Shown here piece after piece: positions 1 to 5,271 of a stretch of 8,038 nt of DNA. The translations under genes were made by a program, and so were the position numbers. The stretch covers positions 1 through 8,038 of the forward strand of contig JAHZES010000092.1 in NCBI GenBank assembly GCA_019421725.1, written 5' to 3'. This DNA is from Clostridiales bacterium (GTDB taxonomy: Bacteria; Bacillota; Clostridia; Oscillospirales; Acutalibacteraceae). The stretch's first letter is position 1. The number at the start of each line of letters is the position of its first letter. The notes under the pieces were generated by a model, which was given only the letters and a program-made list of their open reading frames with translations, was not told where the DNA came from and searched no databases.

Positions 1-1
1 C

Positions 2-847
2 GACCCGTATTATTACGACGTTTACTGTCTTGGGCAATGGGGCGTGTTTGGAAAAACCGTATTTGACGCGCATGCCGTTAACCGGCGGCTTTCCGAAGTG
101 AAGGAACCGTTGAAGCGCGGCCGCTTCACCTTTTCCGTGCGGTTTGACCAGAGCTTACAGCAGCAGCGTATTGTTGACACGGAGATCGGCTGGGAGGACG
201 CGCCGGACGGCGAAATTGCGATCTATGCTCTGCCGGAGCAGCGCGCGCCGTATGTCATTGGGGCTGACACGGCAGGTGAAGGCAGCGACTTTTTTGCCGC
301 TCAGGTGCTTGATAACCGTACGGGCGCGCAGACTGCCGTTTTGCACAGCGCGTTTGACGAGGATGTTTTTGCACAGCAGCTTTACTGTTTGGGACAGTAC
401 TACAACCGTGCGCTTATCGGGATCGAGGCCAATTTCAGTTCTTATCCCATTCGCGAGCTGGAGCGGCTTGGGTATGAGCGTCAGGCAGTGCGTATGACGG
501 AAGACAGCTTTACACATGCGCCTAAAAAATCGTTCGGTGTGCGGACCACGGCACAGACGAGACCGGTGATGATCGCAGGGCTGGTGAGGGAAGTGCGTGA
601 TAATCCGAAACAGCTGAAAGACCGCGCGACGCTGCTGGAGCTGCTGTCCTTTGTTCGTAGCGAGCGAGGCAGGCCGGAAGCGCAAAGCGGTTCTCATGAC
701 GATCTGGTGATGGCACTGGCTATTGCACACTACATCCGCCCGCAGCAAACGAATGAGACGCAAAATACGCCGAAGCGCCGGTCGGTTTTACCGCCGGAGC
801 TGCAGACAGAGCCGGATACGGCAGAAAACGGGGTGATGGAATGGTAA
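2..847 (+). CDS. terL: Phage terminase large subunit, C-terminal part (cut by left edge)
   Basis: This is the packaging motor subunit that cuts concatemeric DNA and drives it into the prohead. The frame is open from the first bases; the visible protein begins DPYYYDVYCLGQWG, the linker that normally follows the ATPase domain, so the N-terminal ATPase lies outside the window. The GTG at 44 is an internal Val, not a start. The visible part is the RuvC/RNase H-like nuclease. Candidate metal-binding acidic residues are the first Asp in GADTAGEGSD (266-268), the Glu in GIEANF (425-427) and the Asp pair in SHDDLVMALAIAH (698-703). Spacing and surrounding sequence fit phage TerL proteins from Bacillota. 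The tail after the nuclease is short and polar. The stop overlaps the next start by 7 bases. The family call is nearly certain; the packaging type (cos or pac) cannot be told from this part. Confidence 0.95.
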   Translation, partial: DPYYYDVYCLGQWGVFGKTVFDAHAVNRRLSEVKEPLKRGRFTFSVRFDQSLQQQRIVDTEIGWEDAPDGEIAIYALPEQRAPYVIGADTAGEGSDFFAAQVLDNRTGAQTAVLHSAFDEDVFAQQLYCLGQYYNRALIGIEANFSSYPIRELERLGYERQAVRMTEDSFTHAPKKSFGVRTTAQTRPVMIAGLVREVRDNPKQLKDRATLLELLSFVRSERGRPEAQSGSHDDLVMALAIAHYIRPQQTNETQNTPKRRSVLPPELQTEPDTAENGVMEW

Positions 848-981
848 AAAGGTGGATCTTACACTGGCTGGGTATTGAAATGATTTTGAAAAGGCTGGAG
901 CTGTTGGAGCACGCGGCAAAGCCGGAGGAAGCCGAACGGCTGTCGATCCCCGCTGATGTGATCGGCGAATGGCTGAAATAG
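841..981 (+). CDS. Small protein between terminase and portal, function unknown
   Basis: This 46-residue frame opens with ATG at 841, inside the end of the terminase gene (ATGGTAA, 7-base overlap), and ends with TAG at 979-981. The protein starts MVKRWILHWLGIEMILKRLE, an amphipathic basic helix, continues with a Glu/Ala-rich stretch, and ends with IPADVIGEWLK. I recall short proteins of this shape, with a C-terminal Ile-Pro...GEWL motif, between terL and portal in Bacillota phages, but I do not know a function. No good Shine-Dalgarno site precedes it, so translation probably depends on ribosomes ending terminase (coupling). It fills almost the whole gap up to the portal ribosome-binding site, which supports it being real. 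It could be an adaptor peptide for the motor or an accessory of packaging, but that is guesswork. Confidence 0.6.
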   Translation: MVKRWILHWLGIEMILKRLELLEHAAKPEEAERLSIPADVIGEWLK

Positions 982-996
982 AGTGGTTCGGCAGAA

Positions 997-1001
997 AGGA
1001 G
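997..1001 (+). promoter_or_regulatory. Ribosome-binding site that sets the portal TTG start
   Basis: AGGAG, within AAAGGAGAG, lies 9 bases before TTG at 1011. The in-frame ATG at 969 has no purine-rich site in front of it and would start inside the end of the preceding 46-residue gene. TTG at 1011 is therefore the better start. Confidence 0.8.
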
Positions 1002-1010
1002 AGCTGTGAA

Positions 1011-2663
1011 TTGACGAATACAAAACTTTGGCAGGAATATGAGGACGGGCTTTTGTTTCAGCGAAAAATGGGATTTGCAGAGAATTTTCCGAAGTACGTG
1101 CGATTTAAGGAAGGAAATCAATGGGCTGCACCAACCCCGCGCACCAAAAATCTGCCAAGGCCGGTTTTTAACATGATCGAAATGTTTATCCGAAACAAGC
1201 GCGCGGCGGTGTTAAACCAGCCGATCAGCATGACGTTTTCCCCTGCGGAAAGCACGGACGGGGAAAACGGGAACCGTGCAGAGCAAAACGCACAGGATAT
1301 GACCGATTATGCCAAGCTGCTTTGGAATCGGCTTGGGCAGGATGCGTTAAGCGGCGAGCTGATCGACGACGCGGCAACGCTTGGAACCGGGATTTTGCAT
1401 TATTATTATGACGACAGCGTCAGAACGCCCGGCAGCAGACCCTGTATTGGAGAAATTCGCGGAGAAAGCATTGATCCGCTGAGTATTTTCTTTGCGGATC
1501 CTCAGCTTTGCGATCTTCAGAAGCAGGAATATGTGCTGATCGCCTCGCGGAGACGTATGCGGGAGGTGCGCAGCCTGGCAAAACGGATTGGCTGCAGCCG
1601 GGAGACGCTTGCGGCCATTGCGGCGGACGAAGCGGAAGCCGTGGATTACGGGACGGAGCCGGACGGCGGTGAAGAGCTTTGCACCGTGTTGACAAAGTAT
1701 TACCGCAGGGGAGGAGAGGTTTGTTTTGACCGCGCAACGCGCACGGTGGAGCTGGCGCGCGGACAGAGACTGACTCCGCCGGGCGGCCGCCCGGTTACGA
1801 TGTACCCGCTGGCGCTGATGGTCTGGAAGCGCCGAAAAAAGTGCATCTTCGGTATCGGAGAAGCGGAAGGGTTGATTCCGAATCAGAAGGCGATCAATTT
1901 TAATCTTGCAATGATGCTGCTCAGCGTGCAGCAGACGGCATGGCCGAAGCTGCTCAGTACGCCGGGCGCGATCCGTCAACCGGTCACGAACGAACCGGGC
2001 GAGCATCTGATCGATTACAGCGCGGGCGGCGGCGGGATCCGTTATCTCGCGCCGCCGGAGTTCAGTGCGACGGCAGTGGGGCTGAGCAATACCATTCTGG
2101 AGCTGAGCCGCTCCATTGCGGGCGTTTCGGACGTTACGACCGGCGAAATTGCACGAGGGAGTCTTGCTGCTTCGGCTATTATTGCGTTGCAGAATCAGGC
2201 AAAAACGCCGATCGTGGAAATTCAGCACCGATACTGGGAGGTTGTTCGGCAAATTGGACGGATTTGGGCGCAGCTGATTGGCGCTTATTACGTGATGAGC
2301 CGCCCGATGACCGTTACAAGAGAAGGAAAGAGAATCACACGGATTTTTTGCGGAAAGTGCTGCCGGGAGACGGAATTTGATCTGCGTGTAGACGTCGGGG
2401 CCTCCAGTGAATTCGGTGAGGCGCTCAGTCAGGCGACATTGGACAGCTTTTTGCAGAACGGATATATCACAGTCGACCAGTATATTGAGCTTGCCCCGGA
2501 TAACGTGGTTCCGTTCCGGGAACGCCTGAGGCAAATGAGGGCGGAGCAAGGCAGCGGGAGAAGGGGAAAAAACGCCGCCGCAGAAGAAAACGGCGGAATG
2601 AAAGAAAACGATGTTTCGGCAGAAGGAAAGGAGTATAACGGTGGATTGCAAAACCTGCGGTAA
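1011..2663 (+). CDS. Phage portal protein (P22-like type)
   Basis: This is the ring-forming protein at the DNA entry vertex, the docking site for terminase and later for the adaptor. From TTG at 1011 it has 550 residues; an ATG at 969 would add 14 but lacks a ribosome-binding site. Family signs in order: KNLPRPVFNMIEMFIRNKRA near the N-terminus; FGIGEAEGLIPNQKAINFN from about residue 280, followed by a helix with MMLLSVQQTAWPK; and VTTGEIARGSLAASAIIALQ from about 375 with LQNQAKTP after it, the region of the long crown/stem helices in such portals. The C-terminal region (after about 500) is polar, rich in Glu, Lys and Asn, and probably disordered. A CGKCC cluster sits at residues 447-451 and may bind metal or may be incidental. 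The length fits P22/T7-type portals better than the shorter HK97 type. The end overlaps the zinc-ribbon gene by 23 bases. I am sure of portal, less sure of subtype. Confidence 0.93.
   Translation: MTNTKLWQEYEDGLLFQRKMGFAENFPKYVRFKEGNQWAAPTPRTKNLPRPVFNMIEMFIRNKRAAVLNQPISMTFSPAESTDGENGNRAEQNAQDMTDYAKLLWNRLGQDALSGELIDDAATLGTGILHYYYDDSVRTPGSRPCIGEIRGESIDPLSIFFADPQLCDLQKQEYVLIASRRRMREVRSLAKRIGCSRETLAAIAADEAEAVDYGTEPDGGEELCTVLTKYYRRGGEVCFDRATRTVELARGQRLTPPGGRPVTMYPLALMVWKRRKKCIFGIGEAEGLIPNQKAINFNLAMMLLSVQQTAWPKLLSTPGAIRQPVTNEPGEHLIDYSAGGGGIRYLAPPEFSATAVGLSNTILELSRSIAGVSDVTTGEIARGSLAASAIIALQNQAKTPIVEIQHRYWEVVRQIGRIWAQLIGAYYVMSRPMTVTREGKRITRIFCGKCCRETEFDLRVDVGASSEFGEALSQATLDSFLQNGYITVDQYIELAPDNVVPFRERLRQMRAEQGSGRRGKNAAAEENGGMKENDVSAEGKEYNGGLQNLR
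1779..1794. repeat. Perfect 16-base GC-only palindrome inside portal gene
   Basis: CCGGGCGGCCGCCCGG is its own reverse complement and contains a GCGGCCGC core. It encodes part of PPGGRPVT, probably a surface turn of the portal. It may simply come from Pro/Gly codons in GC-rich DNA. Confidence 0.7.
2627..2633 (+). promoter_or_regulatory. Ribosome-binding site that sets the zinc-ribbon GTG start
   Basis: AAAGGAG lies 7 bases before GTG at 2641, inside the portal coding region. It favours the GTG over the in-frame ATG at 2611, which would add ten polar residues in front of the CxxC motif and has no comparable site. Confidence 0.8.
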
Positions 2664-2832
2664 TGAAATGGCGATTACGGGAAGCCGCGTTGCGGTGGAG
2701 GGAGATACATCTCCCAGCGAGGAAACAAAAGTGTTCCGTGTGCTGCAGTTTGCTTGCCGCAACCCGCATTGCGCTGCATACGGAAAAACGGAGGAGAAAC
2801 GTATTTTGCTCAACGGAGAGGAGGAGGCTTGA
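2641..2832 (+). CDS. Small zinc-ribbon-like protein of the head module, function unknown
   Basis: From GTG at 2641 this encodes 63 residues beginning MDCKTCGNEM. It has two cysteine pairs, Cys3-x2-Cys6 and Cys39-x4-Cys44 (FACRNPHCAAYG), separated by a polar stretch and a predicted beta strand (KVFRVLQFAC). This is the usual layout of a small treble-clef or ribbon fold holding one zinc ion. The C-terminus is acidic (NGEEEA). The start overlaps the portal end by 23 bases and has its own strong ribosome-binding site, so it is translated with the packaging and head genes. Its role is unknown. It could help portal or prohead assembly, or bind nucleic acid or a host protein. The His in NPHC is an alternative ligand. 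The coding call is supported by the site, the start and the cysteine pattern; zinc binding is inferred. Confidence 0.8.
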   Translation: MDCKTCGNEMAITGSRVAVEGDTSPSEETKVFRVLQFACRNPHCAAYGKTEEKRILLNGEEEA

Positions 2833-2872
2833 AAAAATCCTTGCGCGTCCGGACGGCGGTGTCTTTGTAATC

Positions 2873-2888
2873 GGGAAAGGGGGAAAGG
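2873..2888 (+). repeat. Tandem 8-base purine repeat GGGAAAGG x2
   Basis: GGGAAAGG occurs twice head to tail and is followed by one more G, giving three G-runs separated by AAA. Each copy looks like a Shine-Dalgarno site, but no suitable start codon follows at normal distance. Confidence 0.6.
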
Positions 2889-2903
2889 GTTTAAAAAATA
2901 AGC

Positions 2904-2921
2904 CCTGCATCGGTTTGCAGG
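2904..2921 (+). promoter_or_regulatory. Small hairpin just upstream of the scaffold ribosome-binding site
   Basis: CCTGCA (2904-2909) pairs perfectly with TGCAGG (2916-2921) across a six-base loop, TCGGTT. No T-run follows on the + strand, so it is not a normal terminator for this operon. It ends 7 bases before AAAGGAG. On the opposite strand the stem would be followed by GCTTATTTTTT, which looks like a terminator for antisense transcription, but no gene is known on that strand. Confidence 0.45.
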
Positions 2922-2946
2922 ACAATTGAAAGGAGAGAGCGGACTT

Positions 2947-3450
2947 ATGAACGAAAACAGTAAAAGTGGACCGGAACAGGAAGCGACCGTGCAGCAGACC
3001 GCGCCAGCGGAGCAGAAAAAGAACGAGGCCGTTTCGGAGCAGCCGCAGGCAGAAGAAGCCATGCGGGCAGAGCTGGACGCTTTGCGCCGCGAAAAAAGAG
3101 ACAGGGAGCTTTGTGAAGACGAATCGATGGGCGAACTTTACCGTATGCTGCGGGAGGAAGTGCGGGACCTGGTTGATTTTTCGCAGCAGCAGGGAATCAG
3201 GATCGATCCGGAGGATGCGTTCCACGCACTGCTGGTGCAGAATTTTACCAATCTGATTGCACAGGCTGAACGGCGCGGTGAGGAACGGGCGCTGCAAAGC
3301 CTGACGCAGATATCCGCCGCAAGCCCTATGGCGCTTGGCGGCAGCCAGCCGCAGCCGGTAACGGATTACGGAAAAATGGATGACGCCGCCTTTGACCGGC
3401 TGGTAAAGCGGGCTCTGCGCGGTGAGCTGCGCCGCGGCGTCAGCCTTTGA
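2947..3450 (+). CDS. Probable prohead scaffolding protein
   Basis: This 167-residue protein starts at ATG 2947, with AAAGGAG at 2929-2935. An in-frame TTG at 2926 is rejected because it overlaps that site. The first 40 residues are polar, rich in Gln, Glu, Ala and Pro, and likely disordered. A charged helix follows (AMRAELDALRREKRDRELCE), then helical segments with RMLREEVRDLVDF and a VQNFTNLIAQAERRGEERA coiled-coil-like stretch. A linker with Gly, Ser and Pro leads to a short basic C-terminal helix, RLVKRALRGELRRGVSL. A mostly helical, low-complexity protein with a basic C-terminal end directly before the capsid gene is the usual picture of a scaffold, whose C-terminus binds the coat protein; in P22 gp8 that end is a small basic helix-turn-helix. 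No protease motif is seen. Function rests on position and composition rather than on a sequence motif. Confidence 0.75.
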   Translation: MNENSKSGPEQEATVQQTAPAEQKKNEAVSEQPQAEEAMRAELDALRREKRDRELCEDESMGELYRMLREEVRDLVDFSQQQGIRIDPEDAFHALLVQNFTNLIAQAERRGEERALQSLTQISAASPMALGGSQPQPVTDYGKMDDAAFDRLVKRALRGELRRGVSL

Positions 3451-3455
3451 ACAAC

Positions 3456-3464
3456 GGAGAGGAG
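3456..3464 (+). promoter_or_regulatory. Ribosome-binding site of the capsid gene
   Basis: GGAGAGGAG ends 9 bases before ATG at 3474. An out-of-frame ATG at 3467 is too close to the site and does not encode a sensible protein. Confidence 0.75.
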
Positions 3465-3473
3465 AAATGAAAT

Positions 3474-4406
3474 ATGGCAGATACGACAAATACTATCAGC
3501 ACAGTAAGCACCGAGAATAAAACGTTTTACGAAAAGGCACTGCTGCGCCGGTTGACGCCGGAGCTGGTTTTTGCAAAGTATGGCCAGTGCAAAAGCGCGC
3601 CGAAGCATGAAGGAACCACAATCGATTTCCGTCGGTTCAACGCCATTGCGCCCAAAACGCAGCCGTTGACTGAGGGCGTAACGCCGGACGGCAGCGCGCT
3701 GAGCGTTACTTCGGTTACGGCGGCGGTATCTCAGTACGGCGATTTTGTGCGCATCAGCGACGTGCTCGACATGACGGGGATCGATCCGGTGATCACCGAA
3801 ATGGCACAGGTGCTCGGCGAATCCGCAGGGCTGACGATCGATACCGTTGTGCGGGATATTGTGGTATCGGGAACGTCGGTACAGTATGCAAACGGAAGAG
3901 CCAGCCGTGCGGCGGTGGTGGCCGGAGATGTACTGACCGCAGCCGAGATCCGCAAGACCGTCCGCACATTGCGCCGCAATAACGCAAAGCCTCTGGAAAA
4001 CGGCTATTACATCGGAATTGTTGATCCGGAGACTGCCTATGACCTGATGAGCGACAGCCTTTGGCAGGATATTTCCAAGTATAACGGCGGCCAGGCGATC
4101 ATGGAAGGAGAGATCGGCAAGCTGTGCGGCGTTCGTTTTGTTGAAAGCTCGAACGGCGCTACGGTTTCAAGCGGCGCGACCTCGGCCATTACGCTTCATC
4201 AGACGATGATACTTGGCGCGGATGCTTACGGCGTGGTGGACATTGCAGGAACCTCGCGTCCACAGATGATTATCAAGGGAGTGGAATCCGGCGGTACGGC
4301 GGACCCGCTCAACCAGCGCAGCACCGTTGGTTGGAAGGCGCTTTTTACTGCGGTCCGTCTGCAGGAGCTTGCCATGGTGCGTATTGAGCACGCGGTAACA
4401 GCCTGA
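3474..4406 (+). CDS. Major capsid protein, N4-gp56 family
   Basis: This 310-residue protein forms the icosahedral shell. Family signs: TFYEKALLRRLTPELVFAKY near residues 17-36; a TIDFRRFNAI strand; PLTEGVTPDGSALSVT at about 64-79, followed by the sequence around QYGDFVRISDVLDMTGIDPV (87-106), which is highly typical; a central part with YYIGIVDPETAYDLM; GEIGKLCGVRFVES; ILGADAYGVVDI; and GTADPLNQRSTVGWKA at 274-289. I recognise these as the N4-gp56 type of major capsid protein, widespread in Bacillota phages, which is expected to have the HK97 fold. No N-terminal delta domain is apparent, in agreement with a separate scaffold gene just upstream. The gene has a strong ribosome-binding site. At 310 residues it looks complete, and I see no frameshift. 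The assignment is from recognised sequence pattern without a search. Confidence 0.93.
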   Translation: MADTTNTISTVSTENKTFYEKALLRRLTPELVFAKYGQCKSAPKHEGTTIDFRRFNAIAPKTQPLTEGVTPDGSALSVTSVTAAVSQYGDFVRISDVLDMTGIDPVITEMAQVLGESAGLTIDTVVRDIVVSGTSVQYANGRASRAAVVAGDVLTAAEIRKTVRTLRRNNAKPLENGYYIGIVDPETAYDLMSDSLWQDISKYNGGQAIMEGEIGKLCGVRFVESSNGATVSSGATSAITLHQTMILGADAYGVVDIAGTSRPQMIIKGVESGGTADPLNQRSTVGWKALFTAVRLQELAMVRIEHAVTA

Positions 4407-4429
4407 TTGCAATAGGATGACAAGGGCTG

Positions 4430-4444
4430 CGGGAGAGGTTCCCG
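4430..4444 (+). promoter_or_regulatory. Small hairpin in the gap after the capsid gene
   Basis: CGGGA (4430-4434) pairs with TCCCG (4440-4444) across GAGGT. A G-rich stretch and then ATTTTATTT follow at some distance, so this is not a classical terminator. It lies in the 81-base gap between the capsid gene and the next gene, where partial termination or RNA processing could lower downstream expression. The stem is short and could be chance. Confidence 0.3.
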
Positions 4445-4487
4445 GTGGGTTGCGGGCGGGGATTTTATTTGAAAAGGAGAAGATCGA

Positions 4488-4712
4488 ATGGAATATGAAA
4501 GCAGGCTTCTAGATCCTGAAACGGAAAAAATCGCAAAAGCACTGGCGGCACAGCCAAAGGTGCGTGTACGTATCCCGAAAAATGAACTGAACGAGGACGA
4601 TCGCGTCGTGCCGGTGAGCGTTAACGGATATAACTATTTTATCAACCGTGGAGAAAGCGTCGAGGTTCCTCAGACGGTGGCCGAGCTGCTGGAAGGCGCA
4701 GGCTATATTTGA
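4488..4712 (+). CDS. Small conserved head-region protein, function unknown
   Basis: This 74-residue protein starts at ATG 4488, with AAAAGGAG at 4472-4479. After a charged N-terminal helix (about residues 10-20) it has a beta-rich core: KVRVRIPKNELN, VVPVSVNGYNYFINRGESVEVPQTVAELLEGAGYI. The pattern of a 'VRI(P)' strand, a central 'VNG..Y.I.RG..VEVP' segment and a terminal 'vaelLe.aGYI' helix is familiar from small proteins encoded just after capsid genes in many Bacillota phages, where they are normally called hypothetical. Its place between capsid and adaptor would suit a head decoration, head-completion or assembly protein. I know of no proven function, and I give no name. Coding is well supported by the ribosome-binding site, the full-length frame and the family-like pattern. 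Confidence 0.82.
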   Translation: MEYESRLLDPETEKIAKALAAQPKVRVRIPKNELNEDDRVVPVSVNGYNYFINRGESVEVPQTVAELLEGAGYI

Positions 4713-4730
4713 TTGCTGATTGGCGGAAAG

Positions 4731-4735
4731 GGAGG
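4731..4735 (+). promoter_or_regulatory. Ribosome-binding site that sets the adaptor ATG start
   Basis: GGAGG lies 7 bases before ATG at 4743. The in-frame TTG at 4713, directly after the previous stop, would place this site inside the coding region and add ten Gly-rich residues, so ATG 4743 is chosen. Confidence 0.75.
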
Positions 4736-4742
4736 AGACCCG

Positions 4743-5270
4743 ATGACGAAGGGAGAAGCAAAGGCGGCGGCACTGCGATGGCTGGATGAGGCTACCGTGG
4801 GCGGGCGCGCCGCCGACAGTGACGAACTGGCGGATTATCAAAACCGGATGGAAAACGTGTGGGAGACGAAGGCAGCGGAGGAAGTGACCTTGCCGGAGGA
4901 TTTTTACGCGTTAGAAACAGTGCTTTGCCGCGGATCGGATGAGGATTGGCGGGAATGCTCCGAAGCCCGCAGAGTGGGGAAAAAGGTATTTTTGCTGCCG
5001 AAGGATGCTGCCGGAACGCTGCGCTTTTATTATCAACGTTTGCCGCAGAGTGTGAAACCGGATGCCGAGGACGATACGATGCTCGACGTTGCAGCCGGCG
5101 CAGAGGATTTACTGGCGCTGCGGCTTGCGGCCGACGCAACGGCGGGAATGGAGGAAAAGTCGGCGGCTTACGCGAGACTGGACGCGCGTTTTCAGTCTGC
5201 AGCCCTGGAACGGATGACGCAGGATCACCGGCGGATCCGGATCGAAACGCGCTACGGAGGGCTGGAGTAA
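4743..5270 (+). CDS. Probable head-tail adaptor (connector) protein
   Basis: The protein has 175 residues. An N-terminal helix (TKGEAKAAALRWLDEA) is followed by a second helical segment to about residue 45. LPEDFYALETVLCRG (50-64) then leads into beta strands ending with GKKVFLLPKDAAGTLRFYYQRLP (79-101). The C-terminal part is helical, with DDTMLDVAAGAEDLLALRLAAD (110-131) and SAAYARLDARFQ. This helix, beta, helix arrangement, the 'y.R.P' strand and the 'eLdv...aedLla...Aa' helix are what I expect of the phage connector family that binds below the portal (comparable in position and size to P22 gp4 or T7 gp11). It sits between the head genes and the hub gene; only one base separates its stop from the next start, and the next ribosome-binding site lies in its last codons. 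Function is inferred from layout and position; it could also be called a head-completion protein. Confidence 0.7.
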   Translation: MTKGEAKAAALRWLDEATVGGRAADSDELADYQNRMENVWETKAAEEVTLPEDFYALETVLCRGSDEDWRECSEARRVGKKVFLLPKDAAGTLRFYYQRLPQSVKPDAEDDTMLDVAAGAEDLLALRLAADATAGMEEKSAAYARLDARFQSAALERMTQDHRRIRIETRYGGLE

Positions 5271-5271
5271 C

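Larger units (their letters stand above)
2833..2946. other. Non-coding leader before the scaffold gene
   Basis: These 114 bases are the largest gap in this gene-dense window. In order they hold a 10-base palindrome CGTCCGGACG (2846-2855), a purine tandem repeat (2873-2888), an A-rich run (TTTAAAAAATAAG), a hairpin (2904-2921) and the scaffold ribosome-binding site AAAGGAG (2929-2935). One frame stays open across the gap (from 2663), but it runs out of frame over the zinc-ribbon gene, has no ribosome-binding site and gives a low-complexity basic peptide. I see no credible promoter. The region may adjust translation or mRNA stability of scaffold and capsid. Confidence 0.55.

Noticed and set aside
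144..497. Out-of-frame + strand frame inside the terminase gene (117 codons)
   Set aside because: Arg/Ser/Thr-rich shadow of the terminase with no ribosome-binding site; the recognised nuclease motifs fix the true frame.
155..763. Minus-strand frame (202 codons) opposite the terminase nuclease
   Set aside because: It lies fully opposite the conserved nuclease motifs and has basic, Cys/His-rich composition without family signs.
1011..1043. TTGACG followed by AATATG-like bases, resembling a promoter
   Set aside because: The TTGACG is the portal start itself, the -10-like part is poor and badly spaced, and the genes are in a continuous operon.
2829..2870. 13-codon frame from TTG overlapping the zinc-ribbon stop, behind GAGGAGG
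   Set aside because: The purine run is nearly adjacent to the TTG, too close for good initiation, and the peptide is too short to judge. A leader peptide is possible but unsupported.
2663..2929. + strand frame of 88 codons beginning at the portal stop (TAATG) and reaching into the leader
   Set aside because: It runs out of frame over the zinc-ribbon gene, whose start has a strong site and whose cysteine pattern is sensible. The translation is basic and low in complexity, with no site of its own.
1347..3062. Very long open frame on the minus strand (571 codons) opposite portal, zinc-ribbon and scaffold genes
   Set aside because: Its protein is rich in Arg, Cys, His, Ser and Leu with no recognisable domain, it lies opposite recognised genes, and it has no good ribosome-binding site. 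Codon bias of the + strand genes (few TTA, CTA, TCA) explains the lack of stops.
2467..3489. Second long minus-strand frame (340 codons) opposite portal end, scaffold and leader
   Set aside because: Same type of low-quality Ser/Arg/Phe/Leu-rich translation and no domain; it is an antisense shadow.
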